Shown: positions 6,210 to 14,320 of the stretch, one piece after another
How positions within the stretch are numbered: the stretch's first letter is position 1
Layout: each line of letters opens with the position of its first letter
IMG/VR virus record: IMGVR_UViG_3300027752_000048
Coordinates: 1 to 37,390 of that record
Reading direction: 5' to 3' (one strand)
From: a virus
DNA length: 37,390 bases
The notes under the pieces: generated by a model
Told to the model about the DNA's origin: nothing
Databases searched by the model: none
Seen by the model: the letters and a program-made list of their open reading frames with translations, nothing else
Position numbers and translations under genes: made by a program

Positions 6210-7768
6210 GCTTCTAATGCTTCGATGCGAGCAGTCAGTTCTTGCACAGCCTTAATTAAAATGGGAGTAAGACCAGCATAATAAAGAGATTGAGGTTCTA
6301 TGTTTCCATCTTCATCAACGGCATCTTTTTTTCCACTAACTACGCTAGGAATAATAGTTTGCATTTCATGTGCTATAAATCCATGTTTAATTTTGTTTGT
6401 TTCTGAATCTTCTTTGTCAGTATATTCTATAGGGCGCATTAACTTGATTTTGTCTACCCCATTTTCAAGCAATCCAATTTCGTTTTTAACTCTATAATCG
6501 GAAGTGGTTCCTATAATTACTGGCCCAACGCCATCGACCCAAGCGTTTAAATTAGTTCCATTAACAGTAAAACCAATTGATTTTAATTGTAATTGATTTT
6601 TTTCCACAGATAATTGCTGATAAGCAAATCCCTGTGATGCGCTTGAAATTATACCTGTTTGACCGTTTGGATAATCATGCCAAAGAACTAAAGGCGCAAC
6701 ACATTCAACTGCATTTCCTTCAAATCTTGCAACAAGATTTTGCGGTGTAGGAGATCCTTCAGGGCCAACAGCGTTTCTTACATGAAATTCTAAAGCTCCT
6801 GCTGTTTCAAAGTTGTTGTCATATATAGAGCCTCGAATAGTTCCAAACGCAGTTGGTACTTCTTTTAAATTAGTTCCTGAAGCAAATGCTATGCTGCCTC
6901 CATTCCCAGGTCCATACGTAGGAGTTCCAACTTCTCTATTATCGGTAACCAATATTGAATGGACAGTGTTATTAGTAACAACTTGCGCTTGCTGTGGTGA
7001 AGCAACAACAAGCTGTGCATTATCTGTTCTTGTTGTTACCGTTCCTGCGTCAATTTTGTTAAACACATTAATAGAAGCTCTAGACGCTAATCCAAATTCC
7101 ATAGTTTTTGTTCTATTAAGAGCATCTAAACCAGAAATAATAGAAACAATATTTCCACCAACAACAAATTCTCCCGCCAATAAATCACTATACCAACTGT
7201 TTGCAGTAGCTGGTTCAGTTACAAGCCCTATAAATCCACTGTTTGCCGTTATTACACCTGTTACGTCCACGTTTAAATCAGAAGTAAAATTAATCCAAGG
7301 ATTTATTTGCCCTAATGATAAATTTACATTGGTTGTTGGATCAGTGTTGTCTGTGTTTAATATTGCAGTTCTTGGATCATAATATGACACAGAACGATCA
7401 ATAGGCAGTCCAATATCTAAAGTTCCTGCCACGGTTCCATTTATCTCTATAAGATTTCCAAATGTTCCACCGTCAATCCATTTCATAATAGTTGTGCCAG
7501 CAACTGTAACTTGCATATTGCTTTCACTATTAAGAAAAAACCCTGTATTAGTATCTTCTGTAAAAGTTATTGACGGAGCCAATTCTGAACCATTTGCAAA
7601 TTCTAAAGGTACATTCATCCCTCCTCGACCATTTCTTGATAAGGAATTTGTCAGCGCAGTTGCTATATCATTTAGGGTACTGTTTGCCCACTGAGTTGTT
7701 ATAGTTGTGTCCGTTACAACAGGATTTCCTGCGGGTAAAGTGTATGTTCCTGTATTATCGCGTGACAT
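6206..7768 (-). CDS. Tail fibre with C-terminal S74 intramolecular chaperone (520 aa)
   Basis: The N-terminus (SRDNTGTYTLPAGNPVVT, TTQWANSTLNDIATALTNSL) is a common virion-attachment module of short-tail phage fibres. The middle is beta-rich with Asn/Thr/Gly repeats, as in trimeric fibres. The last 100 residues are a peptidase S74 domain: TSDYRVKNEIGLL with the Ser-Lys pair, IEYTD, and HGFIAHEMQ, ending in a coiled coil (LIKAVQELTARIEALEA). S74 domains trimerise and normally cut themselves off after folding. The gene follows the large internal proteins and precedes lysis genes. Probably a receptor-binding fibre. Confidence 0.85.
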   Translation of the reverse strand: MSRDNTGTYTLPAGNPVVTDTTITTQWANSTLNDIATALTNSLSRNGRGGMNVPLEFANGSELAPSITFTEDTNTGFFLNSESNMQVTVAGTTIMKWIDGGTFGNLIEINGTVAGTLDIGLPIDRSVSYYDPRTAILNTDNTDPTTNVNLSLGQINPWINFTSDLNVDVTGVITANSGFIGLVTEPATANSWYSDLLAGEFVVGGNIVSIISGLDALNRTKTMEFGLASRASINVFNKIDAGTVTTRTDNAQLVVASPQQAQVVTNNTVHSILVTDNREVGTPTYGPGNGGSIAFASGTNLKEVPTAFGTIRGSIYDNNFETAGALEFHVRNAVGPEGSPTPQNLVARFEGNAVECVAPLVLWHDYPNGQTGIISSASQGFAYQQLSVEKNQLQLKSIGFTVNGTNLNAWVDGVGPVIIGTTSDYRVKNEIGLLENGVDKIKLMRPIEYTDKEDSETNKIKHGFIAHEMQTIIPSVVSGKKDAVDEDGNIEPQSLYYAGLTPILIKAVQELTARIEALEA

Positions 7769-7806
7769 TCGTTATTCCCCTGCGGCCTCTATAGCCATGT
7801 ATTAAA

Positions 7807-10572
7807 TTAATCTTCTGTAGAATATTCTGTTGCTTTTCCTGCGCCAACTAAAGCTATCATTATTTTTCTAGCCATTTCTGTTGAATTTTTTGCATTTACT
7901 AATTGTGCTTCATCTATGAATTTCTGAGGATCAAGAGACATATCTCTTAATGCTCTTATTAAAGCATCATACCCTTTGTCATCTTTAAGAGCATTTGCAA
8001 CAACTCTTTTTGTGGTTCCCGCTAAAATTAAACTGCTGCTACCAGTAAGTTGTAAAGCAAATGCCGCCACTACAGAAGAAGCTATTTTGTCTACTTCAGA
8101 TTCGGTTGGCTTTCTAAACGAACCATCTACTTGTTTTCTTAAATCGCTAACAACTGTCCTTAACAGCACTTCTTGCATACGATTTAATTCTTCTCCTTTT
8201 AACAGACCAGCTTGATTTAACCTATTTCTAAGATCATCAAATTTTTTCCGAGAAGCGGCATTCATTTTGCTATTGCCGTCAGTCAATACATCAGTTAATT
8301 CTTTTGCAACAGTCATCCTAAACGCATCTTTTTGCCCTGCGTCTGAAATTTCATTAAATACTTGACCAAGTTCTATAGCTTTTTTCTCAGTTTTGAACGC
8401 ATTCTTTATAAAGCTAGAAGGATCATTTTCATATCGCCCTAAAGGAGTTTGAGTTATAGCTTTTTTCTCAGCATTTGATGTTCTTTCTAATGTTTCTCTA
8501 GTTCGCTCTAAACCTTCTAAAGACTTTTGCTGATTTCCAATTTGACGTTGTTCTAAGTTTATTGCTCTAGTTAATGCTGTTTCACTGTTTCTAACAGCTC
8601 TGTCAGCTTGTTTTTCTGCTTCCACAGAATTTTTAGTTAATTCTTCTAAGGCTTTTTGTTCCTGTAATGCTTTTCTGCTGCTTTCTAATCCTGGCCTACC
8701 AAAGTTGCTTCCAGCAGCTATTTGTTGTGCTGGTGTTGCCTCGCCATAATTGCCAACAACAGCATCGGTATTCATAAGTTTTTGTTCGGCTTTATAAGGG
8801 GCGTAAGCAATCATTTCACTATCAAACAAGGATAATTCTTCAGGGTTTAACCCATCCCTAATAACTTCTTGTACACGACTTCTTAATGCAGATTGTTCAG
8901 GGCCACTAATTGCGTTATTGTCGAATGATTTTGCTGCTCTATTTGCAAAAAAGTTACGCAAAGTCATAATAGCGTTACCTGACATTTGACCGCTAAACAC
9001 TTCGTTTATATATTCATTTCTACTAAAATCTTCAGCAGTTTTGTCAGGGCGATCTATGCCTCTTGCGCGTCTAAATTCATCGGTAACCTTGTCAAAAAAG
9101 TCACCTAATTCTAATCTTGCAGTAGGAGTATCTAATGTTGCTTTTATTTGTGCGGCCAATTCATCAGGTAAAGTAAAGCCGCCTTCTTTGTTTTTGACTT
9201 CTTTAAAAGCATCAGTTTTCCAGTAATTTTGTACTGCGGCAAAACGCTCTAGCGGGTCATCCATATTTACACCGCTAGTAACTTCAGCTCGTTTTGCTTC
9301 TGGAATAGCATTTAGCGTTCGCTCTTTACCTGCTTCTCTAAAATCTGTAACGCTTTGCTGTTGGTTTATTGTCCTTTGTTGTATTTGATTTGCACGATCC
9401 TGCTGGAGCAACCGATTGGCTTCTAATTCGTCAAACTGTTGTGTTGGAGCTGTAATTGGCGCATCACGAACTTCACTTTCTTGAACGTTAATTTTGTCTA
9501 GCTCCGCATCCATTGCTTTAGTAACATCATTTGTTCTATCTTCTATTATTTTGGCGGCAGCAGTTACACTGGGGTCTAATATAGGGTTTCCTAAACTGTC
9601 AGCCGTTTCTCGCATTGGAATTCCAACACCTGAATCGTCAACTCTTAAAGGAAACGTAACATCATCTACAATTGCTTTATTTCTTTTTGCGTCTAAAACT
9701 TCTAGATCATCTATATATTTTTGAGTTTCAGCTCCCCCACCTGATTGATTTTTTAACAATTTTTCTACACGCATTATTCCAGTATCTTTTGCTACTTCTC
9801 CAAGTGTACCTATTGCCCCATCTCGCACTGCGCGGTCAACATCAATAATTAACTGATCTACAGTTTTTCCTGCTTGTTCAGCAAACAAATTTATGGCTTC
9901 TAGGTCTTGATCTGTGGCTTTTCCTTTTTTCAAAGCCAGCACAGAAGTAACAAGCCCAGTAGTTATTTCTCCTATATCACCAAAAGCATACTGGCCTAAT
10001 CCCGCTGCTGTGGCTATAGCACCAGTAATTGCTAGTGCTTTTGGTGCAAAACTTCCAGGCTGAAGCCACTCAGCCGTACTTCTTATTGCATTTGCAATTT
10101 TAGCTTGCGGGTTTTGTTTAATTTGTTCTGGAGAATATAAAGGTTGTGAAAATTCATCAACCGCAGGGCCAGCAATAGGAATTTCTTTTAAAAAATCTGT
10201 AACTTTTGGGATTTTACCTAAAATAATATTAGCAGGAGCAGGTAAATATCGGGCCGCAGAAGATATATCTTCTTCAGTAACATTATTTACTCCTGGAAGT
10301 TTATTGATTGCATACGCAGCAGCAGTTTTACTTAAGCCAGATAACATTGAAGGGGCATCAAGAGTATCGCCATACCCTGAAGGAAAGCCTCCTAAAGCGT
10401 GTCTCGCGCTGTTAGCAAGACTAACCTCGTTTTCAGGAGCTACATTATTATTTTTTGGTGTAACAGATTCGTTAAAAAGAGCTAATTCTTCTGGCGTAAG
10501 AGTGCCAAGCCTGTTATTAACGCTTTCTGGCTTTAATAATTCTAGTTCTTTTTCCGTTAAAGGAGTAGCCAT
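7807..10572 (-). CDS. Large internal virion/ejection protein (921 aa)
   Basis: The largest gene of the window. The protein has an N-terminal segment with repeated LTEKELELLKPES / LTPEELALFNES motifs, a region around 60-240 with alternating Gly/Ala-rich hydrophobic stretches (ALAITGAIATAAGLGQYAFG), and a long helical, coiled-coil and Gln/Glu-rich remainder, with another hydrophobic stretch near 835-860. This build and its place at the end of the tail genes resemble the internal ejection proteins of podoviruses that form a trans-envelope conduit. No lytic transglycosylase motif is visible. The assignment rests on context and composition. Confidence 0.65.
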   Translation of the reverse strand: MATPLTEKELELLKPESVNNRLGTLTPEELALFNESVTPKNNNVAPENEVSLANSARHALGGFPSGYGDTLDAPSMLSGLSKTAAAYAINKLPGVNNVTEEDISSAARYLPAPANIILGKIPKVTDFLKEIPIAGPAVDEFSQPLYSPEQIKQNPQAKIANAIRSTAEWLQPGSFAPKALAITGAIATAAGLGQYAFGDIGEITTGLVTSVLALKKGKATDQDLEAINLFAEQAGKTVDQLIIDVDRAVRDGAIGTLGEVAKDTGIMRVEKLLKNQSGGGAETQKYIDDLEVLDAKRNKAIVDDVTFPLRVDDSGVGIPMRETADSLGNPILDPSVTAAAKIIEDRTNDVTKAMDAELDKINVQESEVRDAPITAPTQQFDELEANRLLQQDRANQIQQRTINQQQSVTDFREAGKERTLNAIPEAKRAEVTSGVNMDDPLERFAAVQNYWKTDAFKEVKNKEGGFTLPDELAAQIKATLDTPTARLELGDFFDKVTDEFRRARGIDRPDKTAEDFSRNEYINEVFSGQMSGNAIMTLRNFFANRAAKSFDNNAISGPEQSALRSRVQEVIRDGLNPEELSLFDSEMIAYAPYKAEQKLMNTDAVVGNYGEATPAQQIAAGSNFGRPGLESSRKALQEQKALEELTKNSVEAEKQADRAVRNSETALTRAINLEQRQIGNQQKSLEGLERTRETLERTSNAEKKAITQTPLGRYENDPSSFIKNAFKTEKKAIELGQVFNEISDAGQKDAFRMTVAKELTDVLTDGNSKMNAASRKKFDDLRNRLNQAGLLKGEELNRMQEVLLRTVVSDLRKQVDGSFRKPTESEVDKIASSVVAAFALQLTGSSSLILAGTTKRVVANALKDDKGYDALIRALRDMSLDPQKFIDEAQLVNAKNSTEMARKIMIALVGAGKATEYSTED

Positions 10573-10592
10573 TTTATTTGTTCCGTATTTTA

Positions 10593-12173
10593 TTAGTAAG
10601 CTTGCGATAAGCTAAGAAGCGCTTGTTTTTCTCTAGTATCAATAGTTCCGTCTTTAAGTTTTTTTCGCAATCTTTCGTAAACTTCTTCTACAGGCAAACC
10701 GTTTTCTTCCATTTCGGTAATTCCCATAGTCATATTTCCATTATTCCTTAATGATCCTAAAATTACCTGATCGTCATATCTTTGATTCATAACTTGTTCT
10801 GCTGCTCCTAAAGCGATTGCTCCATCTTTCTCTCCGTCAGCTAATGCCATTTCATAAAGGTTATTAGCTTGCATAGTATGAAATAAAAGAGTTTTAGGCC
10901 CATCTTTTGGAGAGGGGTTTAAATCGTTAATTACATATTTACCTTCATAATCAGAAATAGGTTTCAAATTTAAATCTTTTAAATCTTGTGCAACTCCTTC
11001 TGAACTCATTCGACGTATTAATCTTTGTGTTGTTCCAATTTCTCCTCCCTCAGTAGGATCATAGCTTGTAAAATCAGTAAACATTTGAGCAACACCTAGA
11101 CCAGTAGCGTCATACAAATTGTCCCTTCTTAACAAAGAAGACGCACCAGTAATAGACTTTTCTGCGCTTAATGCGGATTCACCTGTTTCTTCTCTATCCT
11201 CTCTTTCTAATTCTCTTAAAATAACTCTTTGACCTATAAGAAATTTTCTTTCTTCTTCGCTTATGTCAGATTCTTCTCTTAATCGAGCGTTTAGTTTTGC
11301 AAGGTCTTCTCGCCCTCCTTGTCGGTATTCTTCTAAGGTCATTCGACCTTGTTGTTTTTGTTGTTCGCCTATTGCTTGGTTTGTACCTCCAGTTGTTGTA
11401 GTCTCTAATTCTATCCAATTTGAAGGTAATAACTCGCCTCTAGTACCTTTGTCTGGGCCTTCTTGTACAATGCTATAAGCTCTACCTTGAGGGCCAATAA
11501 CTGCTGCCATTATGTTACTTGAATCATTAACATCTTGAACAGTAATTCTCTCGCCTTTGTTTCTATCATCTTTTTGACCGCTTTTTGTTAAACTATTCTT
11601 TTGGACAGCAATCTCGTTTCTAAGCCGATTTTGTTCGGCAGTTTGATTAAATGTTCTATCTTCATTTCCTTGTTTTATATTAAATCTTTTATCTTCTAAA
11701 GCTAACTTGTCTAATCGAATTTCTTCTTCTGCTGCTTTTGCCAGGCCAGCTTGCTTAGTCTGATCTACGTCTAACTGTGTAGCGTTCTGCTTTGCCTGAC
11801 CTTCTAAATAGCCTCCTGTGAGCTTGTTAACTACACCCTCTAGTGTTTCACCCCAGTTAGGCTGTTGAAGCGTAGCCCAATTTCCTTGCCCTACCATTTT
11901 AGCTTCAGGCATACCCCTATCTCTTAAACTTTGAGCCATAGCTCTTTGTGAGGCGATATTAGATTCTTGACCCGCAAAAGTTTTAGCCATAGCTTCAGCA
12001 TCTATTCTGGCATCAAGATCGTTAGCAAAGGCAGAAGTTGTGCCAGCAGTCATCCCTGCTCTTGCAGTATCTGCTCCAACAGATTCAACAGTGCTTCCTC
12101 TTGGGCTATTTATTGCTCGCGCAATAGCAGCTTTCATTCTTTGTTTTTCTAATTCTCGCTCAAAAAGTGCCAC
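10593..12173 (-). CDS. Internal virion protein, helical (526 aa)
   Basis: A long, mostly helical and charged protein with a central Gln/Glu/Lys-rich coiled-coil region (about 125-200) and no membrane segments. The GTG at 12173 is used: GGAG lies seven bases upstream and the frame has no ATG nearby. It directly follows the frameshifted tail of the preceding gene, with its stop one base from this start. Between the 313-aa protein and the 921-aa protein it likely forms part of the set of internal proteins injected with the DNA. No catalytic motif is recognised. Confidence 0.6.
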   Translation of the reverse strand: MALFERELEKQRMKAAIARAINSPRGSTVESVGADTARAGMTAGTTSAFANDLDARIDAEAMAKTFAGQESNIASQRAMAQSLRDRGMPEAKMVGQGNWATLQQPNWGETLEGVVNKLTGGYLEGQAKQNATQLDVDQTKQAGLAKAAEEEIRLDKLALEDKRFNIKQGNEDRTFNQTAEQNRLRNEIAVQKNSLTKSGQKDDRNKGERITVQDVNDSSNIMAAVIGPQGRAYSIVQEGPDKGTRGELLPSNWIELETTTTGGTNQAIGEQQKQQGRMTLEEYRQGGREDLAKLNARLREESDISEEERKFLIGQRVILRELEREDREETGESALSAEKSITGASSLLRRDNLYDATGLGVAQMFTDFTSYDPTEGGEIGTTQRLIRRMSSEGVAQDLKDLNLKPISDYEGKYVINDLNPSPKDGPKTLLFHTMQANNLYEMALADGEKDGAIALGAAEQVMNQRYDDQVILGSLRNNGNMTMGITEMEENGLPVEEVYERLRKKLKDGTIDTREKQALLSLSQAY

Positions 12174-12174
12174 T

Positions 12175-12265
12175 TTAATCTCCTAGCAATGCGCCATAAT
12201 TAACGGCTTTTAATCCACCTAAATCTACAGTGAATTTTTCAAAAATTTCATCTGCCATAACACCT
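12175..12265 (-). other. Out-of-frame continuation of the 313-aa virion protein (frameshift candidate)
   Basis: Immediately after the stop of the 313-aa frame, the +1 frame reads HEGVMADEIFEKFTVDLGG and then KAVNYGALLGD before a TAA that abuts the next gene. GVMADE followed by a VNY ending is the usual C-terminal signature of this type of phage protein. The frames join if one base is dropped from a run of six U (plus-strand A-run at 12271-12276). Without the join, 90 bases of well-formed coding sequence are left untranslated. It could be programmed slippage, a genuine indel or a sequencing error. Confidence 0.6.
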
Positions 12266-13207
12266 TCATGAAAAAATAGCTTCATTAGATAAAGCTGCCC
12301 CGCCAAGAGTTGCCCCAGCACCAAGTAATGCATTCGTTGGATCACTAGCCGCCTTAGAACTGGCTTGTTGAGCTGCTGCTCCTTGATAATCAGCAGGTTG
12401 AGCGGCAGACGCTTCAGCAAAATTAGGCATCTGTGGAAGACCAACCTGATCTCCTGACATCAATGCGTTAATTTCGTTTAAGCTAAATCCACGCTGAGTC
12501 ATAGCTTCTGTCAGTTGTTGCTGACGAATCTGGTTAGCATACGCACTATTGCCCATAGCTTGACCGTAATTCTGAGCATTAGCACTTAATCTCTGACCAA
12601 AAACAGATTCAGCATTTTGCCTTCCAGCTTGATTTGCACTCCAAAGAGCTTGATTGTTTTGGTCATTAAAACCCTGAGCTTGACTTTGCACTTGAGACTG
12701 CCAAGCAGCATCTTGTGGGTTTAGACCTTGATTTCTCATTTTTAATTCTAAAGATTCTCTTTGAGATTCTTGTTGAGGCGCAATTCTTGACTGTGCTTGG
12801 TTATACGCAGCATCTTCAGCAGCCTTTCGATCACCTCCAGGACGGGTATATTGCCCCATAGGAACTTCACCCATAGGACTAAGGCCACTCCAATCCATTT
12901 GTTGACCATATTCATTGCCCATTCGATTTACAAGCATTCCAGCAACATCGCCTTTTCCAGCGGCAATAGCTTGTTGTTGGTTTAATATATACTGAAGCTC
13001 AGGGGTTAAAGATGTAGTTTGACTCCACTGAGTAACAGGTTCCCCAGTTGAAGGATCAATTACTTGGCTATTATCCCAAGTTGTACTGCCATACGGAGTA
13101 TATTGAGTGGGCCTATTAGCATAAGTTTGATCGCGAACGACCTCTCTGTTTTCTGCTCCTTGAATTTGAGCAATTTCTGCATAATCTGTATCGTCTTTTT
13201 TGCCCAT
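12266..13207 (-). CDS. Gln/Asn/Ala-rich virion protein, C-terminus frameshifted (313 aa)
   Basis: The sequence starts KKDDTDYAEIAQIQGAEN and contains YTPYGSTTWDN, then long helical stretches very rich in Gln, Asn and Ala (about 100-250), ending with a Gly/Ala-rich hydrophobic stretch (TNALLGAGATLGGAAL). Proteins of this kind lie between the nozzle gene and the internal proteins in many short-tail phages and are thought to be virion components. The frame closes at EAIFS, but a typical family C-terminus (GVMADE ... VNY) continues in the neighbouring frame at 12175-12265, so the full product is probably about 343 aa. Confidence 0.7.
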   Translation of the reverse strand: MGKKDDTDYAEIAQIQGAENREVVRDQTYANRPTQYTPYGSTTWDNSQVIDPSTGEPVTQWSQTTSLTPELQYILNQQQAIAAGKGDVAGMLVNRMGNEYGQQMDWSGLSPMGEVPMGQYTRPGGDRKAAEDAAYNQAQSRIAPQQESQRESLELKMRNQGLNPQDAAWQSQVQSQAQGFNDQNNQALWSANQAGRQNAESVFGQRLSANAQNYGQAMGNSAYANQIRQQQLTEAMTQRGFSLNEINALMSGDQVGLPQMPNFAEASAAQPADYQGAAAQQASSKAASDPTNALLGAGATLGGAALSNEAIFS

Positions 13208-13208
13208 T

Positions 13209-13877
13209 TTAATTTGCCCCTGTATTGTTAGTTGGATTAGCGTACCCGCTTACTGAAGGGTTTGCATAACCAGCAGGTGCTGCATTAGGCAAAGCATCGC
13301 TAGTGTAAATTGAATTTAATATTTTGTTAAACCAAGCTTTGTTGTCTGGAGCTAACTGTTCATCTGAAAGACCAAGCGTATATTCTTCAGGGTTAGTAAT
13401 GTTTGCCCAATCAAACATTGTAGAAGGATCGCCTTCTCCAGTAGTAGCACTCCAGTCTCTAAATTTTTGTTGATCTAATTCATTGTCAAAAGCATCTAAA
13501 CCTTTTGTGGCATTCATTATATCTAAATTGCTTGATTCATTATTAAGCCCATACCCTAAAGTATATGAAGAAGATGGCCCTCCTTCTGGAGAATCAAAAG
13601 GTGTTGTTTGTACCTCTGGAATTCCTTGCCCTCCATAAGCCCAATCCCAATTGTCTATACTAGAAACAAAAGGGGTGTTAGAAGCATTTGCTGCCGTTTC
13701 TCGAATAGCTTTTGCTTCATTAGCGTTTTGTCTGTATTCAGAATCTTGATTTATCAATGACTGAAGCTGACTTTCATAAAAACTGTTATCAGTGTCTTGA
13801 TTATTAAAAGCATTCCAGCTATTGCTTAAAAACTTTGCGTTTAAAGCTTTTTCTTCTTCTGTCATGTTAATAGCCAT
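13209..13877 (-). CDS. Hypothetical structural-module protein (222 aa)
   Basis: I do not recognise this protein. It is acidic, rich in Asn, Ser and Asp, with helical segments in the first 70 residues and a low-complexity C-terminus with a YANPSVSGYANPTNN near-repeat. It begins one base after or within the stop of the GNAT gene and ends one base before the next gene, so it is part of the virion assembly block. A minor virion component is the simplest guess. Confidence 0.6.
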   Translation of the reverse strand: MAINMTEEEKALNAKFLSNSWNAFNNQDTDNSFYESQLQSLINQDSEYRQNANEAKAIRETAANASNTPFVSSIDNWDWAYGGQGIPEVQTTPFDSPEGGPSSSYTLGYGLNNESSNLDIMNATKGLDAFDNELDQQKFRDWSATTGEGDPSTMFDWANITNPEEYTLGLSDEQLAPDNKAWFNKILNSIYTSDALPNAAPAGYANPSVSGYANPTNNTGAN

Positions 13878-14320
13878 TATGCTGTTTTCCTCTTTTCTGT
13901 TGATTCAAGAAGCCAAGGATTACTATCTTTTGAGATTCTTAAAATGATGTAATCTACTCCTTCATCATAAGCATCAGGAATCCTGGCAATTTCTTTAAAT
14001 CCTATTTTTAAATCAAAAGCATGAGCTTTTTTGTTGTTGGCTGGAACTAAACCAAGTATATAATTTCGGCCACATACAACGTGTACATGGTAAGACACTT
14101 CTGAAAGCAAACCAGCTTTTATGCAAAACGGATTATCAATTGCTATATGAACTTGGCATGAAGATTTAGTCCAATTATCCATAACAACAATTCCTAGAAT
14201 ATCTCCAGAATCATCTTTGTAGGCAACTAAACCTTGCGAATCTTCAACCTGAGTTTGCTTTGCTCTTTTTGCAATCCAATCCCATTCTTTTTGTTCTGTT
14301 AAAGGCTTAAACTTTATCAT
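13877..14320 (-). CDS. GNAT-fold N-acetyltransferase-like protein (147 aa)
   Basis: The pattern fits the GNAT fold: an N-terminal helix, LVAYKDDSGDILGIVVMDNW as strands 2-3, a central CQVHIAIDN segment, and IGF near 110 in KAHAFDLKIGFKEIARI, where GNATs typically end with a lysine-rich helix and strand. GLVPANNKKAHAFD matches the usual 'N-x-xA' acetyl-CoA region. Such small acetyltransferase-like genes recur next to the nozzle gene in podoviruses; what they modify is unknown. Its start overlaps the nozzle stop by one base. Confidence 0.7.
   Translation of the reverse strand: MIKFKPLTEQKEWDWIAKRAKQTQVEDSQGLVAYKDDSGDILGIVVMDNWTKSSCQVHIAIDNPFCIKAGLLSEVSYHVHVVCGRNYILGLVPANNKKAHAFDLKIGFKEIARIPDAYDEGVDYIILRISKDSNPWLLESTEKRKTA

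Noticed and set aside
6206-6500. S74 domain as a digestive protease
   Set aside because: In this family the domain is an intramolecular chaperone that cleaves itself, not other proteins.
12175-12444. Independent 89-aa leftward gene
   Set aside because: The upstream part is a shadow of the 313-aa gene; only the last 30 or so residues look coding and they are best explained as its frameshifted C-terminus.
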